A stretch of DNA of 52,004 nt from Streptococcus sp. HMSC067H01. Lineage in GTDB: Bacteria; Bacillota; Bacilli; Lactobacillales; Streptococcaceae. A program made the translations under genes and the position numbers. This document shows, in pieces, positions 14,785 to 23,146 of this stretch. The notes below the pieces were generated by a model. That model was given only the letters and a program-made list of their open reading frames with translations, was not told the origin of the DNA and searched no databases. The stretch is taken from positions 1 through 52,004 of the forward strand of contig NZ_KV817808.1 of assembly GCF_001814775.1 (NCBI RefSeq), read 5' to 3'. How positions within the stretch are numbered: the stretch's first letter is position 1; each line of letters starts with the position of its first letter.

Positions 14785-15751
14785 TAAGCAGAAGAAAATT
14801 ATCACTCTCTTTAACAATTTGTTTTCTAGTGGTTTTCACTTGGTAGAAATTATTTCCTTTCTAGATAGAAGTCTCTTGTTGGAAAAGGAATATGTATCGC
14901 AGATGCGCCTAGGGCTCTCGCAAGGGAAATCTTTCTCGGAAATGATGGGGAATTTAGGTTTTTCGAGTGCGATTGTCACTCAACTTTCATTGGCTGAAGT
15001 TCATGGAAATCTCCATTTGAGTTTGGGGAAAATTGAAGAATATTTGGATAATCTTGCTAAGGTCAAGAAGAAGTTAATTGAAGTTGCGACCTATCCAGTC
15101 ATTTTGTTGGCTTTCTTACTGCTTATTATGTTGGGCTTGCGAAATTATCTCTTGCCTCAACTGGATAGTAGCAACATAGCTACCTTAGTGATTAGCAACC
15201 TGCCACAGATTTTTCTTGGGCTTGTTCTAGCGTTAGGTCTAGTATCTTTAACAGGACTGATATTCTACAGAAAATCTAGGAAGATACAAGTATTTTCTTT
15301 TCTAGCTAGAATCCCCTTTCTAGGTGTGTTTGTTCAGTATTATCTAACTGCCTATTATGCTCGAGAATGGGGCAATATGATTGGACAAGGTTTAGAGTTG
15401 TCACAGATTTTCCAGATGATGCAGGAACAAGGAAATCTTCTTTTTAGGGAAATCGGACATGATTTATCCCTGTCCTTGCAAAATGGGCAGGAATTTTCGA
15501 AAGTTGTGCAAAATTATCCTTTCTTTAGAAGAGAGTTGGGTTTAATCATTGAATACGGAGAGGTCAAATCCAAACTGGGAAGCGAATTGGGAATATATGC
15601 GGAAAAAACTTGGGAGGCATTTTTTACCCGAGTCAATCGTACCATGAATCTAGTTCAACCGCTGGTTTTTATTTTTGTAGCCCTGCTAATCGTTTTATTG
15701 TACGCAGCCATGTTGCTGCCCATGTATCAAAATATGGAGGTAAATTTTTAG
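14708..15751 (+). CDS. comGB: ComGB/CglB pilus assembly membrane protein
   Basis: ComGB is the GspF-type inner-membrane platform for pilus assembly. The protein carries the duplicated T2SSF fold with membrane segments (about residues 140-165, 185-210 and near the C-terminus) and ends one base before comGC. The start is uncertain. The ATG at 14708 gives 347 residues; TTG 14717 is also possible. A strong AAGAAGGA at 14731-14738 lies further in, near the place where the pneumococcal protein (as I recall it) starts with ATG, but here that codon is AAG and only a CTG (14747) follows at good spacing. The whole start region is inside comGA, so translational coupling is likely. Confidence 0.92.
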   Translation: MGKLTSFLKKDISLPFKLKQRKLASSKQKKIITLFNNLFSSGFHLVEIISFLDRSLLLEKEYVSQMRLGLSQGKSFSEMMGNLGFSSAIVTQLSLAEVHGNLHLSLGKIEEYLDNLAKVKKKLIEVATYPVILLAFLLLIMLGLRNYLLPQLDSSNIATLVISNLPQIFLGLVLALGLVSLTGLIFYRKSRKIQVFSFLARIPFLGVFVQYYLTAYYAREWGNMIGQGLELSQIFQMMQEQGNLLFREIGHDLSLSLQNGQEFSKVVQNYPFFRRELGLIIEYGEVKSKLGSELGIYAEKTWEAFFTRVNRTMNLVQPLVFIFVALLIVLLYAAMLLPMYQNMEVNF

Positions 15752-16075
15752 ATGAAAAAGATGATGATGAAATTAAAAGAAGCTAAGGTAAAAGCTTTTA
15801 CACTGGTAGAAATGTTGGTGGTATTGCTTATCATTAGCGTCCTACTCTTACTGTTTGTGCCAAATCTTACTAAGCAAAAGGATGCAGTCAATGATAAGGG
15901 GAAAGCAGCTGTCGTCAAGGTGGTAGAAAGCCAAGCTGAACTCTATAGTCTGGATAAAAATGAAGATGCTAGTCTAAGCAAATTACAGGCAGATGGACGT
16001 ATCACTGCTGAGCAAGCAAAAGCTTACAAAGAGTATCATGATAAACAAAAGACAAGTCAAACAGTTGCGGATTAG
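15752..16075 (+). CDS. comGC: ComGC/CglC major competence pseudopilin
   Basis: This 107-residue prepilin is the main subunit of the transformation pilus. It has a short basic leader, the prepilin-peptidase site KAFTLVEM (cleavage before F, about residue 16) and a hydrophobic helix (about 16-38), then a soluble Lys/Glu-rich domain. GGAGG overlaps the comGB end. comGD begins inside its last 38 nt. Confidence 0.95.
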   Translation: MKKMMMKLKEAKVKAFTLVEMLVVLLIISVLLLLFVPNLTKQKDAVNDKGKAAVVKVVESQAELYSLDKNEDASLSKLQADGRITAEQAKAYKEYHDKQKTSQTVAD

Positions 16076-16472
16076 GGCTTTTACCATGCTAGAAAGTCTA
16101 TTGGTTTTAGGGATAGTCAGCATTTTGGCTTTGGGTTTGTCAAGTTCAGTTCAATCCACTTTTGCGGCGGTGGAAGAGCAAATTTTCTTTATGGAGTTTG
16201 AGGAACTTTATCGAGAAACCCAGAAACGAAGTCTGGCTAGTCAACAAAAGATGAATTTAATGTTAGAAGAGAGGAGCATTAGTAATGGTTATCAAAAGTT
16301 AGCCATTCCTAAAGGGATTCAGCTTCAGTCACATCAGTCAATAACATTTGATAAGGCTGGAGGTAGTTCCTATCTGGTTAGCATCAGATTTCAAACAAGG
16401 AAAGAAGTAGTTCGCTATCGACTAAATATAGGAAATGGAAAGATTAAACGTATTCAAGAAGCAAAAAATTAA
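16038..16472 (+). CDS. comGD: ComGD/CglD minor pseudopilin
   Basis: The 144-residue minor pilin has the motif RAFTMLESLLVLG and a hydrophobic helix at the N-terminus. I take the ATG at 16038; an upstream in-frame ATG at 15993 would add 15 residues inside comGC. It overlaps comGC by 38 nt and comGE by 38 nt, so the genes are translated in a coupled series. Confidence 0.9.
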   Translation: MINKRQVKQLRIRAFTMLESLLVLGIVSILALGLSSSVQSTFAAVEEQIFFMEFEELYRETQKRSLASQQKMNLMLEERSISNGYQKLAIPKGIQLQSHQSITFDKAGGSSYLVSIRFQTRKEVVRYRLNIGNGKIKRIQEAKN

Positions 16473-16737
16473 GGCGGTTATTTTACTGGAAGCAGTGATT
16501 TCACTAGCCATTTTTGCCAGTATTGCAACCCTCTTGCTAGGGCAGATTCAAGAAAGTAGACGACAGGAAGCAAGACTCATAGAACAGGAAGAAGTTTTGC
16601 GTGTGGCTCGTATGGCTTTGCAGACTGGACAAAAGCAGTTGACTGTCAATGGTCTTACGGTTCACGTTGTCTCGAATGAGCGAGGTTTGGAGGTGTATCA
16701 TGGAACTGAAAAATTACTGGCGATTGAGGAAAAGTAA
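16435..16737 (+). CDS. comGE: ComGE/CglE minor pseudopilin
   Basis: The 100-residue protein has the N-terminal [17 protein letters not shown] helix; the usual Phe+1 is replaced by Val/Ile-type residues, as in other streptococcal ComGE. It overlaps both neighbours and belongs to the minor-pilin tip complex. Confidence 0.9.
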   Translation: MERLNVFKKQKIKAVILLEAVISLAIFASIATLLLGQIQESRRQEARLIEQEEVLRVARMALQTGQKQLTVNGLTVHVVSNERGLEVYHGTEKLLAIEEK

Positions 16738-17161
16738 AGCTAGAGCTTTTACACTTTTAGAATCTCTCGTAGCCCTAGTCGTTATTAGTGGGAGCCTGCT
16801 TCTTTTTCAATCTATGAGCCGACTCTTGGTTTCAGAGGTTCGCTACCAGCAGAGAAGTGAGCAAAAAGAGTGGCTTTTATTTGTGGATCAACTGGAAACA
16901 GAGCTTAACCAATCCCATTATCAAAAAGTGGAAAACAATCGTATTTATCTGAAACAAGATGGCAAACCCATTTCCATGGGTAAATCAAAGTCAAATGATT
17001 TCCGGAAAACAGATGCTAGTGGACGTGGTTATCAACCCATGGTCTACGGTCTAAAATCAGCTCGAATTCAAGAAAAAGGGCAGGGGCTGCACTTTCACTT
17101 TCAGTTTGAAAAGGGACTAGAGAGGGAATTTATCTATCGTGTTGAAAAAGAAAAAAGTTAG
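16700..17161 (+). CDS. comGF: ComGF/CglF minor pseudopilin
   Basis: The 153-residue minor pilin carries [17 protein letters not shown] near its N-terminus. The ATG at 16700 is chosen because TTGGAGGT lies just upstream; the open frame extends to 16649 but without a ribosome site. It overlaps comGE by 38 nt and comGG by 23 nt. Confidence 0.9.
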   Translation: MELKNYWRLRKSKARAFTLLESLVALVVISGSLLLFQSMSRLLVSEVRYQQRSEQKEWLLFVDQLETELNQSHYQKVENNRIYLKQDGKPISMGKSKSNDFRKTDASGRGYQPMVYGLKSARIQEKGQGLHFHFQFEKGLEREFIYRVEKEKS

Positions 17162-17576
17162 AGCAGGAGTTCTCCTATACGCTGTCACTATTGCTGGAAT
17201 TTTTAGTCTTTTGTTGCAGTTTTATCTAAATCGGCAAGTAGCACATCATCAGGATTATGCCCTCAATAAAGAAAAACTCCTTGCATTTGCAATGGCTAAG
17301 AGGACCTATGAAAAAGCTAGTTCTGAGAGTGGTCAGCAGTCGTTTAATGTAGGGAAGTCAACTTATCGAAATGACGAAAAATTCTTCACAACGACTATTG
17401 ACACAGGAAAAAATAAGTTTGAATTTCACTTTTCTCCTTTGAAAAAGACCGGCCAAAAGTCAGAGAAAACAGAAAACAAGCCCAAAGAAGGAGATGAGGA
17501 GAAAAAAGAAGAAGGGGTAAAAAAAGAGACGGCTATTTCTTCCAAATTAGCACCGTCAAAGAACGGCACAGAGTAG
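17139..17576 (+). CDS. comGG: ComGG/CglG minor pseudopilin
   Basis: The last comG product, 145 residues, has a single N-terminal hydrophobic helix (about 8-28) without a canonical cleavage motif, and a Lys/Glu-rich C-terminal tail of low complexity. The position and features match ComGG, thought to help form the pilus tip. No clear terminator is seen before the next promoter. Confidence 0.88.
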   Translation: MLKKKKVRAGVLLYAVTIAGIFSLLLQFYLNRQVAHHQDYALNKEKLLAFAMAKRTYEKASSESGQQSFNVGKSTYRNDEKFFTTTIDTGKNKFEFHFSPLKKTGQKSEKTENKPKEGDEEKKEEGVKKETAISSKLAPSKNGTE

Positions 17577-17603
17577 TTTGGACGAGGTTTTTACCTGAAA
17601 TCA

Positions 17604-17612
17604 TGCTATAAT
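17604..17612 (+). promoter_or_regulatory. Extended -10 promoter of the phosphatase gene
   Basis: TGC-TATAAT at 17604-17612 lacks a good -35. Its transcript would have a ~15-nt leader with GGAGG. Confidence 0.6.
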
Positions 17613-17634
17613 AGATACATATGGAGGACAGAAT

Positions 17635-18336
17635 ATGTCAAGTGTAAAATTGTATCTAGTGCGTCATGGGAAAACAATGTTTAATACGATTGGGCGTGCT
17701 CAAGGTTGGAGTGATACTCCTTTAACAGCTGAAGGTGAGCGAGGCATTCACGAATTGGGAATTGGTTTGCGTGAGTCTGGCTTAACCTTTGAGCGTGCTT
17801 ATTCAAGTGATTCTGGGCGGACCATTCAGACAATGGGAATTATCCTTGAAGAACTTGGTTTGACAGGGCAAATTCCTTATCGTATGGATAAGCGAATCCG
17901 TGAGTGGTGCTTTGGTAGCTTTGATGGTGCTTATGATGGGGACCTATTTATGGGCATCATTCCTCGTATCTTTAATGTCGATCATGTGCATCGTTTGTCC
18001 TATGCGGAGCTAGCTGAAGGTTTGGTAGAAGTGGATACAGCAGGCTGGGCTGAAGGATGGGAAAAACTAAGTGGTCGTATCTGGGAAGGCTTTGAAGCTA
18101 TTGCAAAGGAAATGGAAGCCAATGGCGGAGGGAATGCCCTCGTAGTCAGCCATGGAATGACTATTGGAACTATTGTTTACCTCATTAACGGCATGCATCC
18201 GCATGGTCTTGACAATGGGAGTGTTACGGTCCTCGAGTATGAAGATGGTCAGTTTTCAGTCCAGGTTGTTGGGGATCGTAGCTACCGTGAAATTGGACGA
18301 GCTCAATTATACGAGCAAGATAGTTCAGAACAATAA
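17635..18336 (+). CDS. Histidine phosphatase family protein (phosphoglycerate mutase-like)
   Basis: The 233-residue protein has the family's LVRHGKTMFN (His about residue 10 forms the phospho-enzyme), an acidic/basic central part and the second catalytic His in VVSHGMT (about 179). Members include GpmB-like phosphatases; a glycolytic mutase role is less likely than a phosphatase of small phosphorylated metabolites. TATGGAGG precedes the ATG. Confidence 0.9.
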   Translation: MSSVKLYLVRHGKTMFNTIGRAQGWSDTPLTAEGERGIHELGIGLRESGLTFERAYSSDSGRTIQTMGIILEELGLTGQIPYRMDKRIREWCFGSFDGAYDGDLFMGIIPRIFNVDHVHRLSYAELAEGLVEVDTAGWAEGWEKLSGRIWEGFEAIAKEMEANGGGNALVVSHGMTIGTIVYLINGMHPHGLDNGSVTVLEYEDGQFSVQVVGDRSYREIGRAQLYEQDSSEQ

Positions 18337-18376
18337 AATTCAGTACTAAATGTAGAAGAATTTTTAAAGGATTGAT

Positions 18377-18443
18377 AGAATGCTAATGTCGTGCTTGCAC
18401 AAGCTTCTGATAGCTGAGTGCTTTGACAATAGCATTCTTTTTT
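18377..18443 (+). terminator. Terminator after the phosphatase gene
   Basis: A 14-base arm (18377-18390) and its inverse (18425-18438) match at 13 of 14 positions, followed by T6. The right arm also contains the patA -35 box, so folding of the arm and promoter share the same bases. Confidence 0.75.
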
Positions 18444-18451
18444 GTTAGAAT
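18423..18451 (+). promoter_or_regulatory. patA promoter
   Basis: TTGACA (18423-18428), 17 bp, TAGAAT (18446-18451) preceded by TGT gives a near-consensus extended promoter. Transcription should start near 18458. Confidence 0.8.
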
Positions 18452-18460
18452 AGTATCAAC

Positions 18461-18523
18461 ATGAAAGCATAAGAAGGGACTGACAGAACTGTAGTCCCCT
18501 TTTGTCTATCTTATAAGGGGGAA
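18461..18523 (+). promoter_or_regulatory. patA leader: attenuator-like hairpin and alternative SD hairpin
   Basis: In the ~68-nt leader, GGGACT-ga-CAG (18477-18487) pairs with CTG-t-AGTCCC and is followed by CTTTTG, a terminator-like hairpin. Its 3' strand CCCCTT (18496-18501) can pair instead with AAGGGG (18515-18520), the patA ribosome site. A three-codon frame ATG AAA GCA TAA lies at 18461-18472. In S. pneumoniae patAB is known to be held down by an attenuator; this looks like its counterpart. Confidence 0.65.
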
Positions 18524-18525
18524 AT

Positions 18526-20232
18526 ATGCTGTTTCAGAAAATAAAAGCCTATAAATGGCAGGCCCTGGCTTCCTTGGTTATGACAGGTCTAATGGTAACG
18601 AGTTCACTCTTGCAACCACGTTATTTGCAGGAGGTTTTAGAGGCACTGCTAACGGGTGATAATGAAGCTATTTATACTATCGGATTTTGGTTAATTCTTG
18701 TTGCCTTGATTGGTTTGGTTGCAGGTGGGATCAATGTAGTGTTAGCAGCTTACATTGCTCAAGGAGTTTCGTCTGACTTACGTGAAGATGCCTTTCGTAA
18801 GATTCAAACTTTTTCATACGCCAATATTGAGAAGTTTAATGCAGGGAACCTTGTTGTCCGTATGACCAACGATATCAACCAGATTCAAAACGTCGTTATG
18901 ATGACCTTCCAAATCCTCTTTCGACTACCGATTTTATTTATTGGTTCCTTTATATTAGCTATTGTTACTCTGCCTTCGCTATGGTGGGTGCTGGTTCTTA
19001 TGGTCGTTTTGATCGTCGCCATGACAGGTCTTATGATGGGGATGATGGGACCTCGATTTGCAAAATTCCAGACCTTATTGGAGCGTATCAATGCCATTGC
19101 CAAAGAAAATTTACGTGGTGTGCGCGTGGTTAAATCTTTTGTCCGGGAAAAAGACCAGTTTGATAAGTTTACGCAGGTATCCGATGAATTGTTGGGAGAA
19201 AACCTTTATATCGGCTACGCCTTTTCTATCGTTCAACCTGTAATGATGATGATTTCATACGGGGCTGTCTTTCTTTCAATCTGGCTTGTAGCAGGTATGG
19301 CAGAGTCAGATCCGTCAGTAGTTGGTTCCATTGCTTCCTTTGTAAACTACCTGAGTCAGATTATCTTTACCATCGTCATGGTTGGATTTTTGGGGAACTC
19401 AGTTACTCGTGCCATGATTTCCCTTCGTCGTATTCGTGAAATCCTTGATACAGAACCAGCTATGACTTTCAATGATGTGGAAGATGAAGAATTGGAAGGA
19501 AGTCTCAGTTTTGAAAATGTGACCTTTACCTATCCAAATGATGAAGAACCTATCCTAAAAGATGTATCCTTTGATATCGCAGCTGGTGAAATGGTTGGGG
19601 TTGTCGGAGCAACTGGTGCAGGGAAATCAACCTTGGCTCAGTTGATTCCACGATTATTTGATCCTCAGCAAGGTTCGATCAAGATTGATGGAAAGGATAT
19701 TCGGACAGTTAGTGAAGGGACGCTTCGTAAGACAGTTTCTATCGTCCTACAAAGAGCCATTCTCTTTAGTGGAACCATCGCAGATAATCTCAGACAAGGT
19801 AAGGGAGATGCGACAGTTTCAGAAATGGAACGCGCAGCTCGTATTGCCCAGGCCAGTGAATTTATTAGTCGTATGGACTTGGCCTTTGAAAGTCCGGTTG
19901 AGGAACGTGGGACCAACTTTTCTGGTGGACAGAAACAACGAATGTCTATTGCGCGTGGGATTGTCAGCAATCCTCGTATCTTGATTTTTGATGATTCAAC
20001 CTCTGCCCTTGATGCCAAATCGGAACGTTTGGTTCAAGAAGCCCTCAACAAGGATTTGAAGGGGACGACTACGATTATCATCGCACAAAAGATTAGCTCT
20101 GTTGTGCATGCTGATAAAATTTTAGTGCTTGACCAAGGTCGCTTGATTGGTCAAGGCAAACACGCTGACTTGGTTGCATCAAACCCAGTTTATCGTGAAA
20201 TTTACGAGACGCAAAAAGGAAAGGAGGAGTAG
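18526..20232 (+). CDS. patA: PatA, ABC multidrug exporter subunit
   Basis: The 568-residue half-transporter pairs with PatB to export fluoroquinolones and dyes. An N-terminal six-helix membrane domain (about 15-310) is followed by the ATPase domain: Walker A GATGAGKST (about 364-372), signature FSGGQKQR (about 465-472), and Walker B ILIFDDSTSALD. The residue after Walker B is Asp rather than the catalytic Glu, which marks the degenerate site of heterodimeric exporters. The start has AAGGGGGAA upstream. patB follows after one base. Confidence 0.93.
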   Translation: MLFQKIKAYKWQALASLVMTGLMVTSSLLQPRYLQEVLEALLTGDNEAIYTIGFWLILVALIGLVAGGINVVLAAYIAQGVSSDLREDAFRKIQTFSYANIEKFNAGNLVVRMTNDINQIQNVVMMTFQILFRLPILFIGSFILAIVTLPSLWWVLVLMVVLIVAMTGLMMGMMGPRFAKFQTLLERINAIAKENLRGVRVVKSFVREKDQFDKFTQVSDELLGENLYIGYAFSIVQPVMMMISYGAVFLSIWLVAGMAESDPSVVGSIASFVNYLSQIIFTIVMVGFLGNSVTRAMISLRRIREILDTEPAMTFNDVEDEELEGSLSFENVTFTYPNDEEPILKDVSFDIAAGEMVGVVGATGAGKSTLAQLIPRLFDPQQGSIKIDGKDIRTVSEGTLRKTVSIVLQRAILFSGTIADNLRQGKGDATVSEMERAARIAQASEFISRMDLAFESPVEERGTNFSGGQKQRMSIARGIVSNPRILIFDDSTSALDAKSERLVQEALNKDLKGTTTIIIAQKISSVVHADKILVLDQGRLIGQGKHADLVASNPVYREIYETQKGKEE

Positions 20233-20233
20233 G

Positions 20234-22000
20234 ATGAAGACATTTGAATTCTTTTGGAACTATTTTAAAGTTTATAAGATATCCTTTGTCGTTGTTATTG
20301 CGATGATTATCATTGCAACGATTGCACAAGCCCTCTTTCCAGTATTTGCAGGTCAAACAGTCACAGAGCTGGCTAATTTGGTTATAGCTTATCAAAATGG
20401 AAATCCTGATATGGTTTGGCAAAGTCTATTAGGACTCTTGATTAATCTTGCTTATATTTTGGTTGTGCTCGTGGTGTCGAGTCTTATCTATATGGTTTTG
20501 ATGAGCCGTATTATTGCTGAATCGACAAATGAGATGCGTAAGGGCCTTTTTGGCAAGCTTTCTCGCTTGACTGTTTCCTTCTTTGACCGCCATCAAGATG
20601 GTGATATCCTGTCACGTTTTACCAGTGATTTGGATAATATTCTCCAAGCTTTCAACGAAAGTTTAGTGTCTGTCATGACCAATATTGCCCTTTACATTGG
20701 TTTGCTGATTGTCATGTTCGCAAAAAATGTTACCTTGGCTTTGATTACAATTGCCAGCACTCCGATAGCTGTCATCATGTTGATTGTCATTTTGAAATTG
20801 GCAAGAAAATATACCAATCTTCAACAAAAAGAGGTTGGCAAGCTCAATGCTTATATGGATGAGAGTATCTCTGGTCAAAAAGCCGTTATTGTTCAAGGCA
20901 TTCAAGAAGATGTGATTGCAGGTTTTGTTGAGCAAAATGAACGGGTTCGAAAAGCAACCTTTAAGGGCAGAATGTTTTCAGGAATTCTCTTTCCTGTCAT
21001 GAACGGAATGAGCTTGGTCAATACAGCTATTGTTATTTTTGTCGGTTCAGCTGTCTTACTGAATGATAAGAACATCGAGACAGCGACAGCTCTGGGTTTG
21101 ATTGTCATGTTTACCCAGTTTTCTCAGCAATATTACCAACCCATTATCCAATTAGCGGCGAGCTGGGGAAGTTTGCAACTGGCCTTTACAGGTGCTGACC
21201 GTATCCAAGAAATGTTTGATGCAGAAGAAGAAGTCCGTCCTCAAGATGCTCCAGTCTTTAATGAATTAAAAGAGGGTGTAGAGATTAGCAAGGTAGACTT
21301 TTCATACCTGCCAGGGAAACCGATTCTAAAAGATGTTAGCATTTCAGCTCCAAAAGGGAAAATGATTGCGGTAGTTGGTCCGACAGGTTCAGGGAAAACA
21401 ACTATCATGAACTTGATCAATCGTTTTTATGATGTGGATGCAGGTGGTATCAGCTTTGATGGAACAGATATTCGCGAGTTTGATTTAGACAGTTTGCGAA
21501 GTAAGGTAGGAATTGTCCTACAGGATTCTGTTTTGTTCAGTGGAACTATTCGGGACAATATTCGATTCGGTGTACCGGATGCTAGTCAGGAGATGGTAGA
21601 AGCAGCTGCTAAGGCTACGCATATCCATGAATATATCGAAAGTCTACCAGATAAGTACGATACTCTGATTAATGATGATCAGAGCGTATTCTCAACCGGT
21701 CAGAAGCAGTTGATTTCTATTGCTCGTACCTTGATGACAGATCCTCAGGTCTTAATTTTGGATGAGGCAACATCAAACGTGGATACTGTAACAGAGAGCA
21801 AGATTCAAAATGCCATGGAAGCTATTGTGGCAGGAAGAACTAGTTTTGTGATTGCTCACCGCTTGAAAACCATTCTTAATGCGGATCAGATTATTGTCCT
21901 TAAGGATGGTCAAGTTATCGAACAAGGAAATCATCATGAATTACTCAAGCTTGGAGGATTTTACTCCGAACTGTACCATAATCAATTTGTCTTTGAATAA
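20234..22000 (+). CDS. patB: PatB, ABC multidrug exporter subunit
   Basis: The 588-residue partner of PatA. Membrane domain about 15-325; ATPase domain with Walker A GPTGSGKTT, Walker B VLILDEATSNVD with the catalytic Glu, and a signature read as FSTGQKQL instead of LSGGQ. So each subunit contributes one degenerate element, as expected for a heterodimer. I take ATG 20234, preceded by AAGGAGGA that overlaps the patA end. The TAA stop coincides with the left end of a RUP repeat. Confidence 0.93.
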   Translation: MKTFEFFWNYFKVYKISFVVVIAMIIIATIAQALFPVFAGQTVTELANLVIAYQNGNPDMVWQSLLGLLINLAYILVVLVVSSLIYMVLMSRIIAESTNEMRKGLFGKLSRLTVSFFDRHQDGDILSRFTSDLDNILQAFNESLVSVMTNIALYIGLLIVMFAKNVTLALITIASTPIAVIMLIVILKLARKYTNLQQKEVGKLNAYMDESISGQKAVIVQGIQEDVIAGFVEQNERVRKATFKGRMFSGILFPVMNGMSLVNTAIVIFVGSAVLLNDKNIETATALGLIVMFTQFSQQYYQPIIQLAASWGSLQLAFTGADRIQEMFDAEEEVRPQDAPVFNELKEGVEISKVDFSYLPGKPILKDVSISAPKGKMIAVVGPTGSGKTTIMNLINRFYDVDAGGISFDGTDIREFDLDSLRSKVGIVLQDSVLFSGTIRDNIRFGVPDASQEMVEAAAKATHIHEYIESLPDKYDTLINDDQSVFSTGQKQLISIARTLMTDPQVLILDEATSNVDTVTESKIQNAMEAIVAGRTSFVIAHRLKTILNADQIIVLKDGQVIEQGNHHELLKLGGFYSELYHNQFVFE

Positions 22001-22151
22001 TACTCTTCGAAAATCTCTTCAAACCACGTCAGCGTCCCCTTGCCGTATATGTGTTACTGACTTCGTCAGTTCTATCCACAACCTCAAAACTGTGTTTTGA
22101 GCAACCTGCGGCTAGCTTCCTAGTTTGCTCTTTGATTTTCATTGAGTATAA
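21998..22151 (+). repeat. RUP-type repeat with one extra 45-bp hairpin module
   Basis: The ends TAATACTCTTCGAAAATC and GATTTTCATTGAGTATA are the inverted termini of the RUP element (mobilised by IS630-Spn1-type transposase in relatives). A 45-bp module, absent from the copy at 26190, is present once at 22056-22100. The first three bases are the patB stop codon. The right boundary is approximate by a base or two. Confidence 0.85.
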
Positions 22152-22153
22152 GC

Positions 22154-22186
22154 AAAAAAGTTGTCCTAATTTTGGGCAACTTTTTC
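22154..22186 (+). terminator. patAB terminator
   Basis: AAAAAGTTG and CAACTTTTT form a stem, extended by one or two inner pairs, after the RUP. Confidence 0.8.
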
Positions 22187-22288
22187 TGATAAAAAAAATT
22201 TATCACGGACTTAAAAAATACATATTAGACAGGAGTGGGGAAGGATGATAAGATAAGATTATCAATGGAGAAGGAAAGGAAATCAGTG

Positions 22289-22978
22289 ATGGCAAGAACA
22301 GTTGTTGGAGTTGCAGCAAATCTATGTCCTGTGGACGCAGAAGGAAAAAATATTCATTCATCAGTCTCTTGTAAATTTGCTGAGAGTATTCGTCAGGTTG
22401 GCGGACTTCCTTTGGTCATCCCAGTTGGTGATGAGTCGGTGGTCCATGACTATGTAGAAATGATTGATAAGCTTATCTTAACTGGAGGGCAAAATGTCCA
22501 TCCTCAGTTTTATGGTGAGGAAAAAACAATTGATAGCGACGACTATAACCTAACTCGCGACGAGTTTGAGCTAGCTCTTCTACAAGAGGCCCTACGTCAG
22601 AATAAGCCAATCTTAGCCATTTGCCGTGGCGTTCAGCTTGTCAATGTTGCCTTTGGTGGGACACTCAATCAGGAGATTGAAGGTCATTGGCAAGGCCTAC
22701 CTTTTGGGACTTCACATTCTATTGAGACAGTGGATGGCAGTGTCGTGTCGAAATTATTTGGTAAAGAAAGTCAGGTTAATTCAGTGCATCGTCAGAGCAT
22801 TAAAGATCTGGCACCCAATTTCCGTGTGACGGCTGTGGATCCACGTGATCAAACTGTTGAAGCAATTGAATCCATTGATGAGCACCGTATTATTGGTCTT
22901 CAGTGGCATCCAGAGTTTCTAGTCAATGAAGAAGATGGCAATTTAGAATTATTTGAGTATTTATTGAATGAATTGTAA
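22289..22978 (+). CDS. Class I glutamine amidotransferase / gamma-glutamyl-GABA hydrolase family (PuuD-like)
   Basis: The 229-residue enzyme hydrolyses a gamma-glutamyl amide. The triad is visible: Cys in LAICRGVQ (about residue 113), and His and Glu in LQWHPEF (about 208-212). Family members cleave gamma-glutamyl-GABA or similar compounds; the true substrate is unknown here. The ATG at 22289, with AAGGAAAGGA upstream, is preferred to an in-frame start at 22235. It has its own terminator at 22977-23002. Confidence 0.88.
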   Translation: MARTVVGVAANLCPVDAEGKNIHSSVSCKFAESIRQVGGLPLVIPVGDESVVHDYVEMIDKLILTGGQNVHPQFYGEEKTIDSDDYNLTRDEFELALLQEALRQNKPILAICRGVQLVNVAFGGTLNQEIEGHWQGLPFGTSHSIETVDGSVVSKLFGKESQVNSVHRQSIKDLAPNFRVTAVDPRDQTVEAIESIDEHRIIGLQWHPEFLVNEEDGNLELFEYLLNEL

Positions 22979-23002
22979 CGACTAGAAAATTAGTCGTTTT
23001 TT
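22977..23002 (+). terminator. Terminator after the amidotransferase gene
   Basis: AACGACTA/TAGTCGTT with a 6-nt loop, then T6; the stop codon begins in the left arm. Confidence 0.85.
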
Positions 23003-23089
23003 ATTCAATATTTACGAATATTTATAGAATTGTATTTTTACGCAAACGTTTGAATTGTGATAAAAATTGGAAATTTTTAGTATAAAAAC

Positions 23090-23118
23090 TTGAAAAAATT
23101 GTTAGTAAGCGTTATGAT
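23090..23118 (+). promoter_or_regulatory. pgi promoter
   Basis: TTGAAA (23090-23095), 17 bp, TATGAT (23113-23118). A CAAACGTTTG palindrome lies at 23043-23052 upstream. Confidence 0.6.
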
Positions 23119-23146
23119 AGAAAAGAAGAAATTTTGGAGGAATACT

